A stretch of DNA of 62,000 nucleotides from Symbiodinium natans. Taxonomy: Eukaryota; Sar; Dinophyceae; Suessiales; Symbiodiniaceae. This document shows, piece after piece, positions 9,945 through 20,909 of this stretch. Made by a program: the position numbers and the translations under genes. The notes under the pieces are model-generated. The model made no database searches, had not been told where the DNA came from, and worked only from the letters and a program-made list of their open reading frames with translations. Within the stretch, counting starts at the first letter, position 1. Every line of letters begins with the position of its first letter. The stretch is taken from positions 1 to 62,000 of the forward strand of contig CAJNDS010000245.1 in assembly GCA_905221605.1 (NCBI GenBank), in the 5' to 3' direction.

Positions 9945-12444
9945 ATGGCATCCTTTGCCATCGTCCTGTCGAGCCTCCTGTTCATGGTGGAGGGCCACAA
10001 GTTCGCTTCGCTGCAGGATCTAACTGCGCAGGGGGCCAGTGTGTGTAGCCGACCTGTGGACAACGAGTGGTGCAAGGAGCTGGTGATCTTGTGGGGTTGC
10101 ACAACGCCATGGAACAAGAAATGTCCCAACACTGACCACCCCTTGGGCGCTGCGCACAACTCAGAGACCTTGGAGCAAACATGCCAGTCGGCTTGCAACA
10201 TTGCTACCACCCAGGAGGTTTCTAATGAAACAAAGGCCAATCTCATTCACAAGCGGATGCAAGAGGCTGCGCAGCTAACGATGGCTCTCGAACAGCAGGC
10301 AAAACAAGCCAGTCAAGCTGGCAATGCAGACACGGCCAAGTATCTTGAGACGATTGCCACTGCCGAAGCCTTCCTCCAGATGAAGGATCTTCCAGGACAT
10401 TGGCTTTGCCAAAAGCTGGGCTGTTTACTTTTCTTTACCTTGTTTGGCTTCGGTTTCGGCGGTTCCTTTACTTCTTTGTGCCAGGACTTCCACTGGATCA
10501 ACAGCAGCTTGATGCCGAGGAGCAGGCAGGCAAGGAGGCTGCCGAGGCCATAGTGCTGGACACCTTCGAAAAGGCGACCGACAAAGTCTTCAGCGGCGTG
10601 AAGATTGATGAGTCCGCAGTGCTGCTGTACCACGAGGCCATCAGCACCATGGGCGTTGCAGCATGGTGGAGATTTGTTTTTGTTTTTGTTTTTTTTTTTT
10701 TTTTTTTTTTTTGGGGGGGGGGGGGGGTGTCGTCTTTGGGCCAAAGTTTTTTTTGCGTGTAATGAGTGTAATGTTAGCAATGAAAGGAGGTTTCTAAATT
10801 GTCTAAGCCCGCAAGCAAGGCCTGCGGGGATGCAGCTGAAGCGGGGGAGGTGGCCAATGCTGAGTCGGCCATATTGGGGACCGCTGCGACCAGGGGCAAC
10901 ATGACAAAGTTTGAATCGGAGCAAGCCATCAGCGTGGTGGACTATTTGGAGTCGACGTGTAGCGAGGACACCATGAATCTGGACTTCTTTGTTGACAAGA
11001 TGGTCGCTGATGAGCACCTGCACCTGAACAGTTCATTCTTGATCCAAGCCTTGGCTGCGCCCATACACAAGATGGCTCACAAGTTGGAATACCACGCCAA
11101 AGCTGCTTTGATCTTGCACAACGAATCCAATGGCCTGGCGCATCACTTCGTGGCTCACCTGAAACACCAGGACAGGTCGCGCAAAGCGGCGGCAGAGGGA
11201 GCTCCACTCGACAAAGATCCCCACTTGAAGACTGCGGTGCACGAGATGTTGCATCAAGCAGCTCGGTCGGAGCTCACAGACAAGCAGCGAGAACACCTGC
11301 ACAAGTTGGATGAGAAACACCATGAAGTCATGTTTGGGGAGAGCAAGAAGTCCACGTGCTCAAATCATGCCAAGCGGCAGCAAGAGATACCAGCAGATTC
11401 GCCCCTGAACGATCCAGCTTTCCAGGAGTATGTGAACTGCGAGTGTCTTCGCAATGAGCCGTCCCTGGTGTGCCGAGCCAAGCACGACGAGGCCCTGCAC
11501 AAAGTCGCCAAGAAGTTAGCTGACGGGCTTGCCGACGCCAGAAAAGCGTCTGACATGAAGGTGATGGCTGCTCAAGCGATGTCAGATCCTCTCGAAGATG
11601 TCCAGACTGCTCTTGCGGGAGAGGTGGTTCGCTCCAACGCAAGCCGGGTTGCCTTTGGGCCTTGCAAGAAGGCTGTTTCCTGCTCAGCGTGTGTTTCGGG
11701 CATCTGTATCCCTTTCCCGGGGTATGACAAGAAGGACAGCTTCAACGGTTAAGCATCATGTGACCATTTCTTTGTAGAACCAAGGATCCTTTTGCCACGT
11801 GGCTAGTTTTTGTGTTTGGTTTTCCCGATGTTTGCCACAGGCATCTGTTCTCCAAATCGTGGATGCCTGCGTGTCTCCAAGGGGGCTGCACCGGATGCAT
11901 GGCCATTTCCCCGCCAGTTGAGCCAGTGAAGTTTACGGCCACGCTGAGCTTCGGTTGGACCTCGTCCGACTGTAGCAACGCAGCAGACTTTCTGGTGAAC
12001 TTCAAGTTCAGCTTGACCTTTGCAATTTGCTTTGGCGGCGATATGAGGAAGTTCGCGGACTGGTTCGGGGCGGGCTGCATCCCATCCCTCTCTGCCCACT
12101 ACCACCCTTACATCGGTAAGCTGATCCCGGCGGCGATTTCAATCAACTTGGTTTTCGTGCGCGTCTCGGGTTCGGTCCATGCCCCTGTGCACGAGTTGAC
12201 GGAGCCCGTGCACAAGCACTGTGAAAGTCCCAGTGTCCAGCAGAAGCATCAGGACTTCTGCGCCTCGGTTTACAGTCGCTGGTTTGGCCATGGCATCTTC
12301 AAGAGCTATTGCAAAAAGTCTGGGAAAGATATCTGCATGGGGAAGATGCAAGAAGCTCGTGGCACGGGAGGCTTCACCTTGAAGGTCGATATCCTGACTC
12401 TCTGGTGGTGGACAAATGTGTGCAAGGAGACCTGGAACTTCTAA
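9945..12444 (+). CDS. Secreted Cys-rich protein of unknown function, 4 exons
   Basis: I do not recognise the family. Exons 9945-10395, 10485-10660, 10820-11721 and 11841-12444 join in frame to 711 codons including the TAA stop (710 residues). The start MASFAIVLSSLLFMVEG is a signal peptide, so the product probably enters the secretory pathway. The middle is His/Lys/Ala-rich and probably helical (KMAHKLEYHAKAAL, KQREHLHKLDEKHHEV). The C-terminal third is Cys-rich (SCSACVSGIC, CLQGGCTGC) with hydrophobic stretches. Intron 1 (89 bp) begins GA and ends AG, with CCAGGAC repeated at both ends. Intron 2 is GC-AG (159 bp; a 174-bp alternative with TGCAGC at both ends also keeps frame) and carries a poly-T/poly-G tract. 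Intron 3 is GT-AG (119 bp); without it the frame ends at 11752. None of the three has the telomeric repeats seen in the larger introns. Boundaries rest on frame and motif, not on transcripts. Confidence 0.75.
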
Positions 12445-13349
12445 GAGCTCCTGACAGCTCTGAAGCTTGCAGTTGCACAGGGGTTCTTCCATAGTTTGTC
12501 CCGCGCACTTGATCGCATGAGCAGCTGTGAGGCCGTAGTCGTTGGCCGGGAAGCGACGGAAAGCCTTGGGCTGTAGCAACTGTTTTGTCCATCATAGTCT
12601 ATAGTCCGTTGTGGTGACTTGTGCAAAATGTTGGGGGGTGCTCTCCCTGTCACGATGCCCGGCATGTTTTTGATGCTGGTGTTCATTCCATCGTGCGCCT
12701 CAAAGCACATCTCTGTTTTAAAAGCCCGTGTACAAACACACGCACGGCTAGGCATTTCGGCAGCTCTGCGGCAGCGCTGTGCAAAAATGATGGCTCCTTC
12801 AACAATCCATGCGTCTCTGAGCTCACGGGAGGATCTCAATCCGGGCACCATGGCTGTGGCGAGCTGTGGGTAGAAGGGGGCATGGGCAACCTGCCTAGCT
12901 AAACTCGGTTGTCCGAACTTCCAGGCTTAAACGCGCAGCAAGCCGTGTGCCTTCTTTAGCCGCAATCCCAAGGCGTCCCCAAACCTGAACTCATACCAAA
13001 CACACGAACAGGAGACTGGGACTTCATGTACTCCCAGCATTGCTTGGCCGGAACCAGCCAAAAACATCCAACTGATGTCACCGATAGCCCTGCAGACTAG
13101 AACCCTGTGCCCTGGGCGCATCACAACAGAGCATGTGCATCCCCAAGACCTCCACCATGCCCACCTGAGCCCAAAAGAAAAAGCAACCACAACCGCTACC
13201 CTGAACTAGGCCCTGAGCCCTAAGCCCTCAAAGCCCCTAGCTCATCCCCTAGCCCCTCCCCCTCCCCCCCCCCTCCCCCCACAAAGAAGCAGCAAGAAAG
13301 CATGCCATGACCTCGGGGCCGGAGGCCGAGGCCTCCACCAGAGTGGGAA

Positions 13350-13385
<36 letters not shown>

Positions 13386-13551
13386 GGGGGGATGGGGTAG
13401 GGTTTGATGTTTCGGGTTTAGGGTTTAGGTTGAGCTCATTTTCTACAGGGGTGCTAGTACCGGATTTGGGCCAACAAGCTTGTTTCATGAGCAGTTTCCA
13501 TGAGGTTAGGTTGTCTAGAGCCTGACAATGAGGCAACAGTAGAGGGTGCAA
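12445..13551. other. 3' flank of the secreted-protein gene, no gene recognised
   Basis: Overlapping open frames on both strands around 12440-12900 show no domain. After about 13200 come CCCTAAG-type words, a C-rich tract at 13255-13280, a G homopolymer at 13353-13384 and TTTAGGG-type words at 13410-13430, bracketing an unremarkable island at 13285-13350. Confidence 0.4.
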
Positions 13552-13552
13552 C

Positions 13553-13671
13553 TTGGGATGTTCCCCCTTATACCCTTATACTAACAGTTCCTAACAGTTC
13601 TTAAGAGGGAGTGAATTAGGGGGTACTGCAAGCCCTATTAGGAACCGTTACTATAAGGGGGAACATCCCAA
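13553..13671. mobile_element. MITE-like family A copy with 8-bp flanking duplication
   Basis: Terminal inverted repeats: left CTTGGGATGTTCCCCCTTAT, right the complement ending AAGGGGGAACATCCCAAG. The inner parts (CTAACAGTTC and its partner GGAACCGTTA) also pair. GAGGGTGC occurs at 13542-13549 and again at 13672-13679, an 8-bp direct repeat with three extra bases on the left. It has no coding capacity. One of eight copies in the window. Confidence 0.75.
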
Positions 13672-13679
13672 GAGGGTGC

Positions 13680-13800
13680 TCTATATACATATATATATAT
13701 ACATATAGAAAGAGTCCAGCCTGGGGTCTCTTTCTCTCTCCCTCTCTCATTTTTTATGTTTTTTTCATCTCTCTCTCTCTCTCTCCCTCCCCTCTTCTTG
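13680..13800. repeat. TA and CT simple repeats
   Basis: A TATA-type run at about 13682-13707 followed by CT-rich tracts at about 13728-13797. No feature beyond low complexity. Confidence 0.8.
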
Positions 13801-14252
13801 AATCATAAGGCTTCTGTAATTCCGCCCCTAAGCAATCCAGGCCAAGCTCCAGACAGAGCGGGTCTAGGGTTTAGGGTTGAAACCCGGAAACGAACAAGCC
13901 CGGCACAGAAGAAGATGCTCAGAAGAAGCCCTAGAAGCGGCCCGGCCCACCCCACCCCCAACCTTCGTTATTGTGACCCGTGTCCGGCAAGTTGTTTGTT
14001 CAGACCCAGCGCCCGAACAGTCTCGGGGGAGGTGTTAAATCGAGCTCAACATTAGGGCCAGTGTTTTGGTTCTGCGGGTTTCGGTTTTCGGGTCTTCGGG
14101 TTTGGCCCTGTTTGTTCTGAGTTTTTTTGTGACCTGAGTCGTTGATTCGGACTTGTTGTGAAGAGCTTATGGGATGTTTCGAAGCACTACGGGCTTAAGG
14201 GCCTTAAGGGCTAGTGGGTAGTATCCCTCCTGAGCTTTCCCCTACCCAAATG

Positions 14253-14355
14253 TGGATTTCCAAAATTAGGGGCACCTTATTGGGACCCTTATGTTAAGGG
14301 AATCCTACTATTTTGGGGGGGTTATATTTGGGGCCCCTTGTTTTCGTAAACTCCC
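14253..14355. mobile_element. MITE-like family B copy (diverged)
   Basis: Left end GGATTTCCAAAATTAGGGGC, right end CCTTGTTTTCGTAAACTCCC, matching the family-B ends. The inside carries ACCTTATTGGGACCCTTATG as in the copy at 19019. Termini are diverged and no target duplication was found. Confidence 0.5.
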
Positions 14356-14928
14356 GAATCTGTTCCCTAAAACCCTAAAACCCAAAAACCCTAAACCCTA
14401 AACCTTAAACCGCCTAGTAAGCCTTGGCCAGGTTGACCAGCTCCTGCAGCTGCTCCAGCCCAGCCCTCGGGCGGTTTGGTGGCTTTAAAGGGGCCTGTAG
14501 GGTTTAGGGTTGAGGGTTGGGGGTTGAGGGTTTAGGGTTTAGGGTGAGGCTTGGGCGGGTATTGTGGGGTTGTGGTTTGGGTGTTTGGGGTTTATGGGTT
14601 TTAGGAGTTTTCGCCCCAAGCCCTACAATGGAGCCCAAAAGACCTAACACCCTAAACCATTCTAACCCCCTACAAACCCTTTTACCCTGAAGGCCCCCAA
14701 AACCCTAAGTCCGAAGTTCCGAAGCCCTAAACCCTAAACCCTAGCCCTAAACCCCAAACCCTAAACCCTGGACCCCAAACCCTAAACCCCAAACCGGACG
14801 TGTTGGAGTTGGAGCCTCCCCGGGAGGTCGACGAGCAATGCTGGCCGCAGTCAGGCCGAGGCTCAGCTGGAGGCCGGCTGCATGTCCAGAGTCGTCTTAT
14901 GGGCCACTCAGGGTTTAGGGTTGAGGCC
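14356..14928 (+). other. Two exon-like islands bracketed by telomere-type tracts
   Basis: CCCTAAA-type sequence (14368-14412), a non-repetitive island (14413-14495), TTTAGGG-type sequence (14498-14545); then CCCTAAA-type (14725-14793), an island (14794-14908), and TTTAGGG (14911 onward). The islands have no stop-free frame with a recognised domain, so they are listed only for the bracketed arrangement. Confidence 0.4.
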
Positions 14929-15060
14929 TTTAGGGTTTAGGGTTTAGGGTTTAGGGTTAGGGTTTAGGGTTTAGGGTTTAGGGTTTAGGGTTTAGGGTTT
15001 AGGGTTTAGGGTTTAGGGTTTAGGGTTTAGGGTTTAGGGTTTAGGGTTTAGGGTTTAGGG
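14929..15060 (+). repeat. Interstitial telomere repeat TTTAGGG, about 18 units
   Basis: The longest regular TTTAGGG tract in the window, with one shortened unit (TTAGGG) near 14955. It ends abruptly into CACACCCTAACTCTCCAGCG. Plant-type telomere sequence, but internal, so not a chromosome end in this assembly. Confidence 0.95.
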
Positions 15061-15290
15061 CACACCCTAACTCTCCAGCGACTACTCCCTAACCAAAGGT
15101 TTGGGTGAACTCGGAAACCCAGAAACGGATGAAACACCCACACCCACGCACACACACAGAGCCCACTGTCAACCCTAGGACTTTTCCCAAGCACGACAAC
15201 TTCGGATAAAGTCTGAATGGCACAGCAGCAAGACCCCGGAAAATCCACTCGCAAAGCTACATCCTATGTCCGATCGGGCGAGAACGAACA

Positions 15291-15398
15291 GGGTTTAGGG
15301 TTTAGGGTTTAGGGTTTAGGGTTTCGGGTTTAGGGTTTAGGGTTTAGGGTTTAGGGCCTAGGGCCTAGGGTTTGGGGTTTAGGGTTTAGGGTTTAGGG
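15291..15398 (+). repeat. Interstitial TTTAGGG tract with variants
   Basis: TTTAGGG units interspersed with TTTCGGG, CCTAGGG and TTTGGGG variants. It lies about 230 bp beyond the preceding tract, with a non-repetitive stretch between them. Confidence 0.9.
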
Positions 15399-18300
15399 AT
15401 TATAAGTAGTCGTTGGCGTGTGGTGGGCCCCCACCTGACAGGTAACCCCAAACTTAACCCTAAACCCTTCAGAAGCCAAGACCCTAAAACCCGGAATCTT
15501 AAAGCTCCAAACGCCCTGAGCCTGAACCATCCTGAACCCAAAACCCTAAACCCTAAACCCTAAACCCTAAAACCCCAACCCAGAAGACGCAGGCCTGGTG
15601 TCAGAATCCGAGCTTCCTAAGAGTGCTGATGACGCGCGGGGGGCCTGAGTCCAATGCAGGACTACTTGTGGGTTTTTGGGCGCTTTTAGGGGTTTAGGGT
15701 TTAGGGTTTAGGGTTTTTGGGCCCTTGATCCATTTAGATATATGGATTATGCTTTAAGGCAAAGTTTAGGGTTTCGGGTTTACATGTCAGGGTCTTGGTT
15801 TTCTTAAGCAGCTGGTTTGTTTGGCCAGGTGGCAGGGAAACGGCCAGCGGTATCCCGCCAAGGTTTCGAGAATGACTGAAATCAAACCCTAGACCCTAAA
15901 CCCTAAACCCTCTTAAGACGATTTGCATCCGAAGCCTCCCAAACCCTAAGTGCCTGAACTTGGCACAGTCTCAGGCTGTCATCACGCACCAACCATCGGC
16001 AGTCGCCAGCTGGCTGCGACCATCCTCTCCTGGAGGAGGGGCCCCTAAACCCTAAACCCTAAACCCTAAACCCTAAACCCTAAACCCTAAACCCTAAACC
16101 CTAAACCCTAAACCCTAAACCCTAAACCCTAAACCCCAGCTTGGGATTTCAACGTAGGCTCTGTAGCACTCTACCGCTTCGTGCTCCTTTCTGCGGATGC
16201 CACCAGCACCCTCCCACAAACCCTGAAGACACCCTCGAGCGTGCACGTCTGAATCCCAAGCCCCAAGACCTTTTCACACAAGTCAGGCAGAATTGCATTC
16301 CACGCTGCCGAGAAACCGTAACCTAAACAAGAGAACCCTGGAGCCCTAGTGGTACCCTCAATTCCTTGAAGGGTTGTGTTACCCCATTTTCACCCTAATG
16401 AAACCGAAGTCCTAAACCCCAAGACCCTGAAGCCCTGAGCCCTCTAAAAAAAGCCTGCCAACCCCCCAAAGCTCTAAGAGCCCCAAACAGCAAGGGTTTA
16501 GGGTTTGAGGCTGAAGTTCAGGGTTTAGTTCCTCAAAGACTCAGAGAGCTCCCATGTCCTCAGGCCTCGACCCGCCTCGAGATCTTGGCGTGAAGATTGG
16601 GCTTTACTTTTGCTTCATGTTTGTTTTAACGTTCCTCCTCTTGTTTGTTTGCTTGTTTGTTTGTTGTTCTTCTTCTTCTTGTTTTTTTTATTTTTTTTGG
16701 GGGGGGGGGGGTCAGGGGTTTAGGGTTGAGGATTCTAGGGCCTTAGCCTGCTCGTCGATCTCCTGCCGGACTTCTGGGGGCTATTCTCAATCAGACCTCC
16801 CTTCCAAGGCAACTCCAGCAAAGAAACGCAGGGAAGCCCTGATGGCAAACGAGCCCACAAATAAAGGAGCCTAAACCCCAAACCCTAAACCCTAAACCCC
16901 AAACCCCAAACCCCAAACCCTAAACCTGATCCGAACGCAGACTGCCTCGGGTGTGGCCGCTCCTCTCGGATGCGGAAGCCTCCGCATTGCAGGTGGCCCT
17001 CCTGCACAGGGGACATGCTGGACTTATTGCGCATTCACTTGGGTGGTTGTCGTTTAGGGTTTAGGGTGTAGGGTGTAGGGTTAAATTATGGTTCCTTTTG
17101 GGGTCCCTAATATAAGACGGCACCTAATATTAAGGGTGCCCGAAAAGGATCATGATGTTGACAACCACCCACTTGTGGGACACCTTAGACCTTAAATTCC
17201 TCAACCCTACTTCCCAACATGTCGGGGCCTTCATCTCCGCCGGCTTGAAGAATCAAGCAACTGAATTTGGGTTGGGAAGCATGCATTCATGAACTAGCGA
17301 TGTGGAGTTTGCGGAGAAGGTGCCTCGACATAGTGTCATGTTGCCTTGATATCGCCTTCACCATCAATTGCTATAGCTGTTTAATCATCGAAGTTCTGTG
17401 GAGCTCAGCGGCAATACCAGCTGGTCATAGTTCCGTAGCCAGCCCAAGAGGGGCTCGATAAATCACTGACATGGCTCTGTTTGCCCACACGACGACTTCG
17501 CTTGAATTCCAATCTCAGGAACGAACAGCAACCCCTACTGACTTACATTCTTAAACCCTAAACCTCCTAAGCCCTAGACCCTCTAAGCCGTCGACGGCAT
17601 GATAGCACATTGGGTGTTAGCTCTTCTGGCTCAAGAGGCTGTGGGAGCGCAGATCTGGTAGCTTTGCATCATTGCAGCAGATGGCAGCTAAACCGAACCT
17701 CTAAACTCTAACCCCCAGAATCTACATCAGCCCTAGAAGCCCTTCAGTAGCCGAATCTTGCGGAGTGCAAGGCGCAACTTGCTCTTCTATGCACCTGCGG
17801 GCCCCTAGAACCCGTCCTAGAAGACGCAAGGCTTATGGGCCAAGGAGCCAGCTAGCTTCACACATTGGATTAGTGCTTGCGAGTTTATGTCCAGGGGGCT
17901 GTAGGGTCTATAGTGTCCTCTACCCCACCTACACAGCCGACGTGCGAAAGCACGAGATGCTGAGCTCCGTCAGCTCCGTGATGAGCGGCCGTGCGGCCCG
18001 GGCGATGTGGAGGAGGAGATCGCTTTGCGGCCGAGAGTTTTTGAGCAGTTGAGGGTGCTCCCTTAACCCCCTCAACCATATGCCCCAGAAATAAATCTAC
18101 GAGCTCTAGAAATCCTACAAGCCCTACAATCCTGATAAGCCCACTAAAGCCTCTGGCCTTTTCAGGCCCATAAACGCCCCACAGCACTCATTCATTCTAA
18201 GCCCTAAACCCTGAACCCTAAACCCTAAGAAACCTGTACCCTGTGAACCCTAAAACCTTAAAACCCTAAGCTCTGAACCGTGAGGCTTGAAACAGCACAC

Positions 18301-19014
18301 GACCTTAGGCGCACTGTCTCTTAAAGTCCCATGTGCTTGTCGTGGTGAAGGAGTCTTGCCTTCGAAGGTTTTAGGGGTTTAGGGTTTAGGGTTCAGGGTT
18401 TAGGGTTTATACGGTCCTGGTTCTACCAAGGGGTCCAAACTGGTACAAGTTCTTGGATTCTTTCCGAAATCTCCTAGTGTTGCCCTACTTCCCTGTACCC
18501 AAGCCCTAAGCCTTAAACCTGGCGTTGGAACCCTAACCTATCTTTACAAATACTGTGTATATATGTATATGAGCAAGCGCCAAAAGCCCCAGCCATTCAA
18601 GTAAGTAAGGGGTGGACACGAATACTCAAAACCCTGTAAAGCGATGGGCACACCTGAGAGGCGACACCCCTGAGTTAGTGAGCCGTTGGGTGGGCTATAT
18701 CCTTGATTTTTCCCAAAGCGACTCCTGCAGACATCAAGCGTGGATAGCTGATGCTAAAACCCTGTAAAGCGATGGGAACACTTGAAAAGTAAGACACCCT
18801 CTTGTTGCGTCCATTAGTACTGCCAGCCGATTTTGGCAGTCGCTCATACATGTCTATATGTATGTATGTATTTATCTATATATGTACATATGTTATATGT
18901 TATTATGTTACATATGTGCATGTTATCTGTTCATGCCCCTGATGCCCTAAACCCCGAAGATCCCACTGAACCCTCAGCCCTCAGACCCCGCCCCCCCAAG
19001 AAGACACTGCCAGA
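15399..19014. other. Intron-like DNA with exon-like islands and telomeric words
   Basis: No complete gene. CCCTAAA or TTTAGGG words occur every few hundred bases. Islands of possible coding character on + include about 15958-16042 (GSRQLAATILSWRRG) and 16945-17040 (RVWPLLSDAEASALQVALLH), both weakly PPR-like. A T-rich then G-rich homopolymer lies at 16680-16712. Many short open frames on both strands (for example 17765-18052 and 17885-18187) show nothing recognisable. Confidence 0.35.
16043..16135 (-). repeat. Interstitial telomere repeat CCCTAAA, about 13 units
   Basis: Perfect CCCTAAA on + (TTTAGGG on -). Unusually, it follows the preceding island directly with no TTTAGGG tract before it, an exception to the bracketed pattern. 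Confidence 0.95.
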
Positions 19015-19018
19015 ATAT

Positions 19019-19115
19019 GGGGTTTCCGAAATTAGGGGTACCTTATTGGGGTCCTTATTGTAAGTGGATCCTGCTAGTTGGGCTATATTAGGGGGTCCCT
19101 TATCTTCGTAAACCC
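19019..19115. mobile_element. MITE-like family B copy
   Basis: Left end GGGGTTTCCGAAATTAGGGG followed by TACC; right end GGGGGTCCCTTATCTTCGTA followed by AACCC. The arms are complementary over most of 25 bases. The right end passes directly into CCCTAAA repeats, so the flanking duplication cannot be judged. Confidence 0.6.
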
Positions 19116-19324
19116 TAAACCCCAAACCCCAAACCCTAAGCCCTAAACCCTAAACCCGAAACTCCCATGAGAAGCCGAGGCTCTCAGGCTACGCGCTGGC
19201 TCTTGTGCTTTTCCTTGGGACGGCCTGCTTGGCCCAGGCCTTCCAGACGACCGTAATGATTCGGGTCCTAGAGTTGAAGGGTTTGAGGTTTAGGGTTTAG
19301 GACATAGAGTTTAGGGGTTTGATG

Positions 19325-19416
19325 TTGGGATGTTTCCCAGTCCTGAATAGGGATTACAGTATCCCTATTCTTTTAATCCCCATTAAGGACTGTTAGTATA
19401 AGGGGGAGCATCCCAA
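19325..19416. mobile_element. MITE-like family A copy with near-perfect 8-bp duplication
   Basis: Left TTGGGATGTTTCCCAGTCCT, right GGACTGTTAGTATAAGGGGG followed by AGCATCCCAA. Flanks are GTTTGATG (19317-19324) and GTTTGAGG (19417-19424), 7 of 8 identical. The left arm has an internal deletion relative to other copies. Confidence 0.7.
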
Positions 19417-20842
19417 GTTTGAGGGCTCCAGGTTTTTGAGGGTTTAGGGGTTTTGAAGGGCACGGAGTTGGAGAGTTTCCGGGCTTGAGGCTTGAGGGTT
19501 TCGGGTCTGAAGGTTCGGAGTCTGGGGGTCCTGAGGAGTTAAGGGTTTGGTGTTTGGGGTTTCCGGATGTTTCCGGGCGTTGTCTCATGTGCTGCAAGGG
19601 GGCTTCCTGCTTTTAGGTGTTTTTGGGTCTGCCTGAACCCCGAACTTTGGGGCTCAGTAAACCTAAGCCCTAACACGGATCCTCTATAATCATCCAGTAT
19701 AGGCCCCGATGCGTAGGTTTCTGGGTTCGGGGCTTCTGGGTTCGGGGTTGCAAGTAAGAGTTTAGTCTAGCGTTTCCGGGTTTAGGTTGCTAGGGTGTGC
19801 AGATGCAAGGTGTTTGGCTTTGGGGCGGTCTCTCTTCTTATCGAGGGCGGCTGGGCACAATCATGGGGCCTGGGTGCGACACGGGGGTCCGAGGCCTGTG
19901 TGGACACCAACTGTGGATTTAAGGTGTTCAGTTGTGGGGGTTTCCGAAATTCGGGGTGCCAAATGTGAAGTCCTTGTGACTTCAAGGACCTACTGTTTGG
20001 GGGGGGTTGAGACCTAAACCCTGACATCCTTTTTGGCCGTTTAAACCCTTAAAACCCCTTAAGCCCTTTAACACCCTCTTCAATCCCAAATCCTAAGCCC
20101 TAACCTCGGAAGCCCCTGAGCCTGGTTGTAGTTGTAGTTTGCCCTTTTTAGGTCTCCGGCTTCCTAATTAATCGACTCGAACCCTAAACGAGGCCAGGCC
20201 CGGGGGATACTCCGTGTCTTCCTTTTCTTGGGCTGGGCGCAAACAGCCGGCCTAGGTTTACAACCTCGTTTCTTAGCCCCCGTGTAGGGCCCCAACATAA
20301 GCCGCATAAACCCGATTACAACCCGTAAAGCCCTCCCTAAACCCTAAACCCTAAATCCCAAACCCTAAACCCTAAACCCCATGTAGAAGCCCCATGGACC
20401 CGCTAAAACCCATCGGCAGGATGCCTGGGTCTCGGCAGTCCGTGCTGGAGGCTGGTGGTTGAAAGGTGTTTTGCGGTTTAGGTCTTGTTTTGACTTTGTG
20501 GACTTTTGGGGTTCAGGTTTGAGGGTTTTGGGGTTGGGGCCTAGGGCTGTTCGGACTTTAGAGGTTTTAAGTGATGAACCAGCCCTCAAGTCAAGGCCGA
20601 AGGGTCTCCATTGTGATTTGAAGTTTCGGGACAGAGGATACAGGGCGGGGGGGGGGGGGGGGGGGGGTGGTTAGCCATAATCACAGATGGACTACTAGGA
20701 CTCGGGTATCCTTATGCCTATAGTTCGGCTCCCTTAGAAACATTCGTGAGTACGACCTCCCCAATAACTAAATCTACCTGAACACCCCGAGCCGCAGCCC
20801 GAAGACCCAAAAACCAAACTCCTCCCGGATGTTAAACTGCCA
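19417..20842. other. Non-coding with a truncated family B end
   Basis: A left end of family B (GGGGGTTTCCGAAATTCGGG) lies at 19936 without a clear right end. CCCTAAA-type words at 20335-20380 precede an island (20385-20460), followed by a GGTTTAGG-type stretch. A G homopolymer lies at 20646-20667. No gene recognised. Confidence 0.4.
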
Positions 20843-20901
20843 TTGGGATGTTCCCCCTTATACTAACTGTCGAAGGACTAGTAGAAGGGGGAACATCCCA
20901 A
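20843..20901. mobile_element. Minimal MITE-like family A copy with perfect 8-bp duplication
   Basis: Only 59 bp: TTGGGATGTTCCCCCTTATA at the left and GAAGGGGGAACATCCCAA at the right with little between. AACTGCCA lies immediately before (20835-20842) and immediately after (20902-20909). This fixes the element ends and an 8-bp target duplication for the family. Confidence 0.85.
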
Positions 20902-20909
20902 AACTGCCA

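Noticed and set aside
13680-13707. TATA-type run as a promoter
   Set aside because: Simple TA microsatellite; no gene start nearby, and dinoflagellate promoters do not generally rely on a classical TATA box.
17615-17635. Possible relic of the dinoflagellate spliced leader (ends TGGCTCAAG)
   Set aside because: Only about 15 of 21 positions agree with the known leader, and a 9-base exact match is expected by chance in a window this size.
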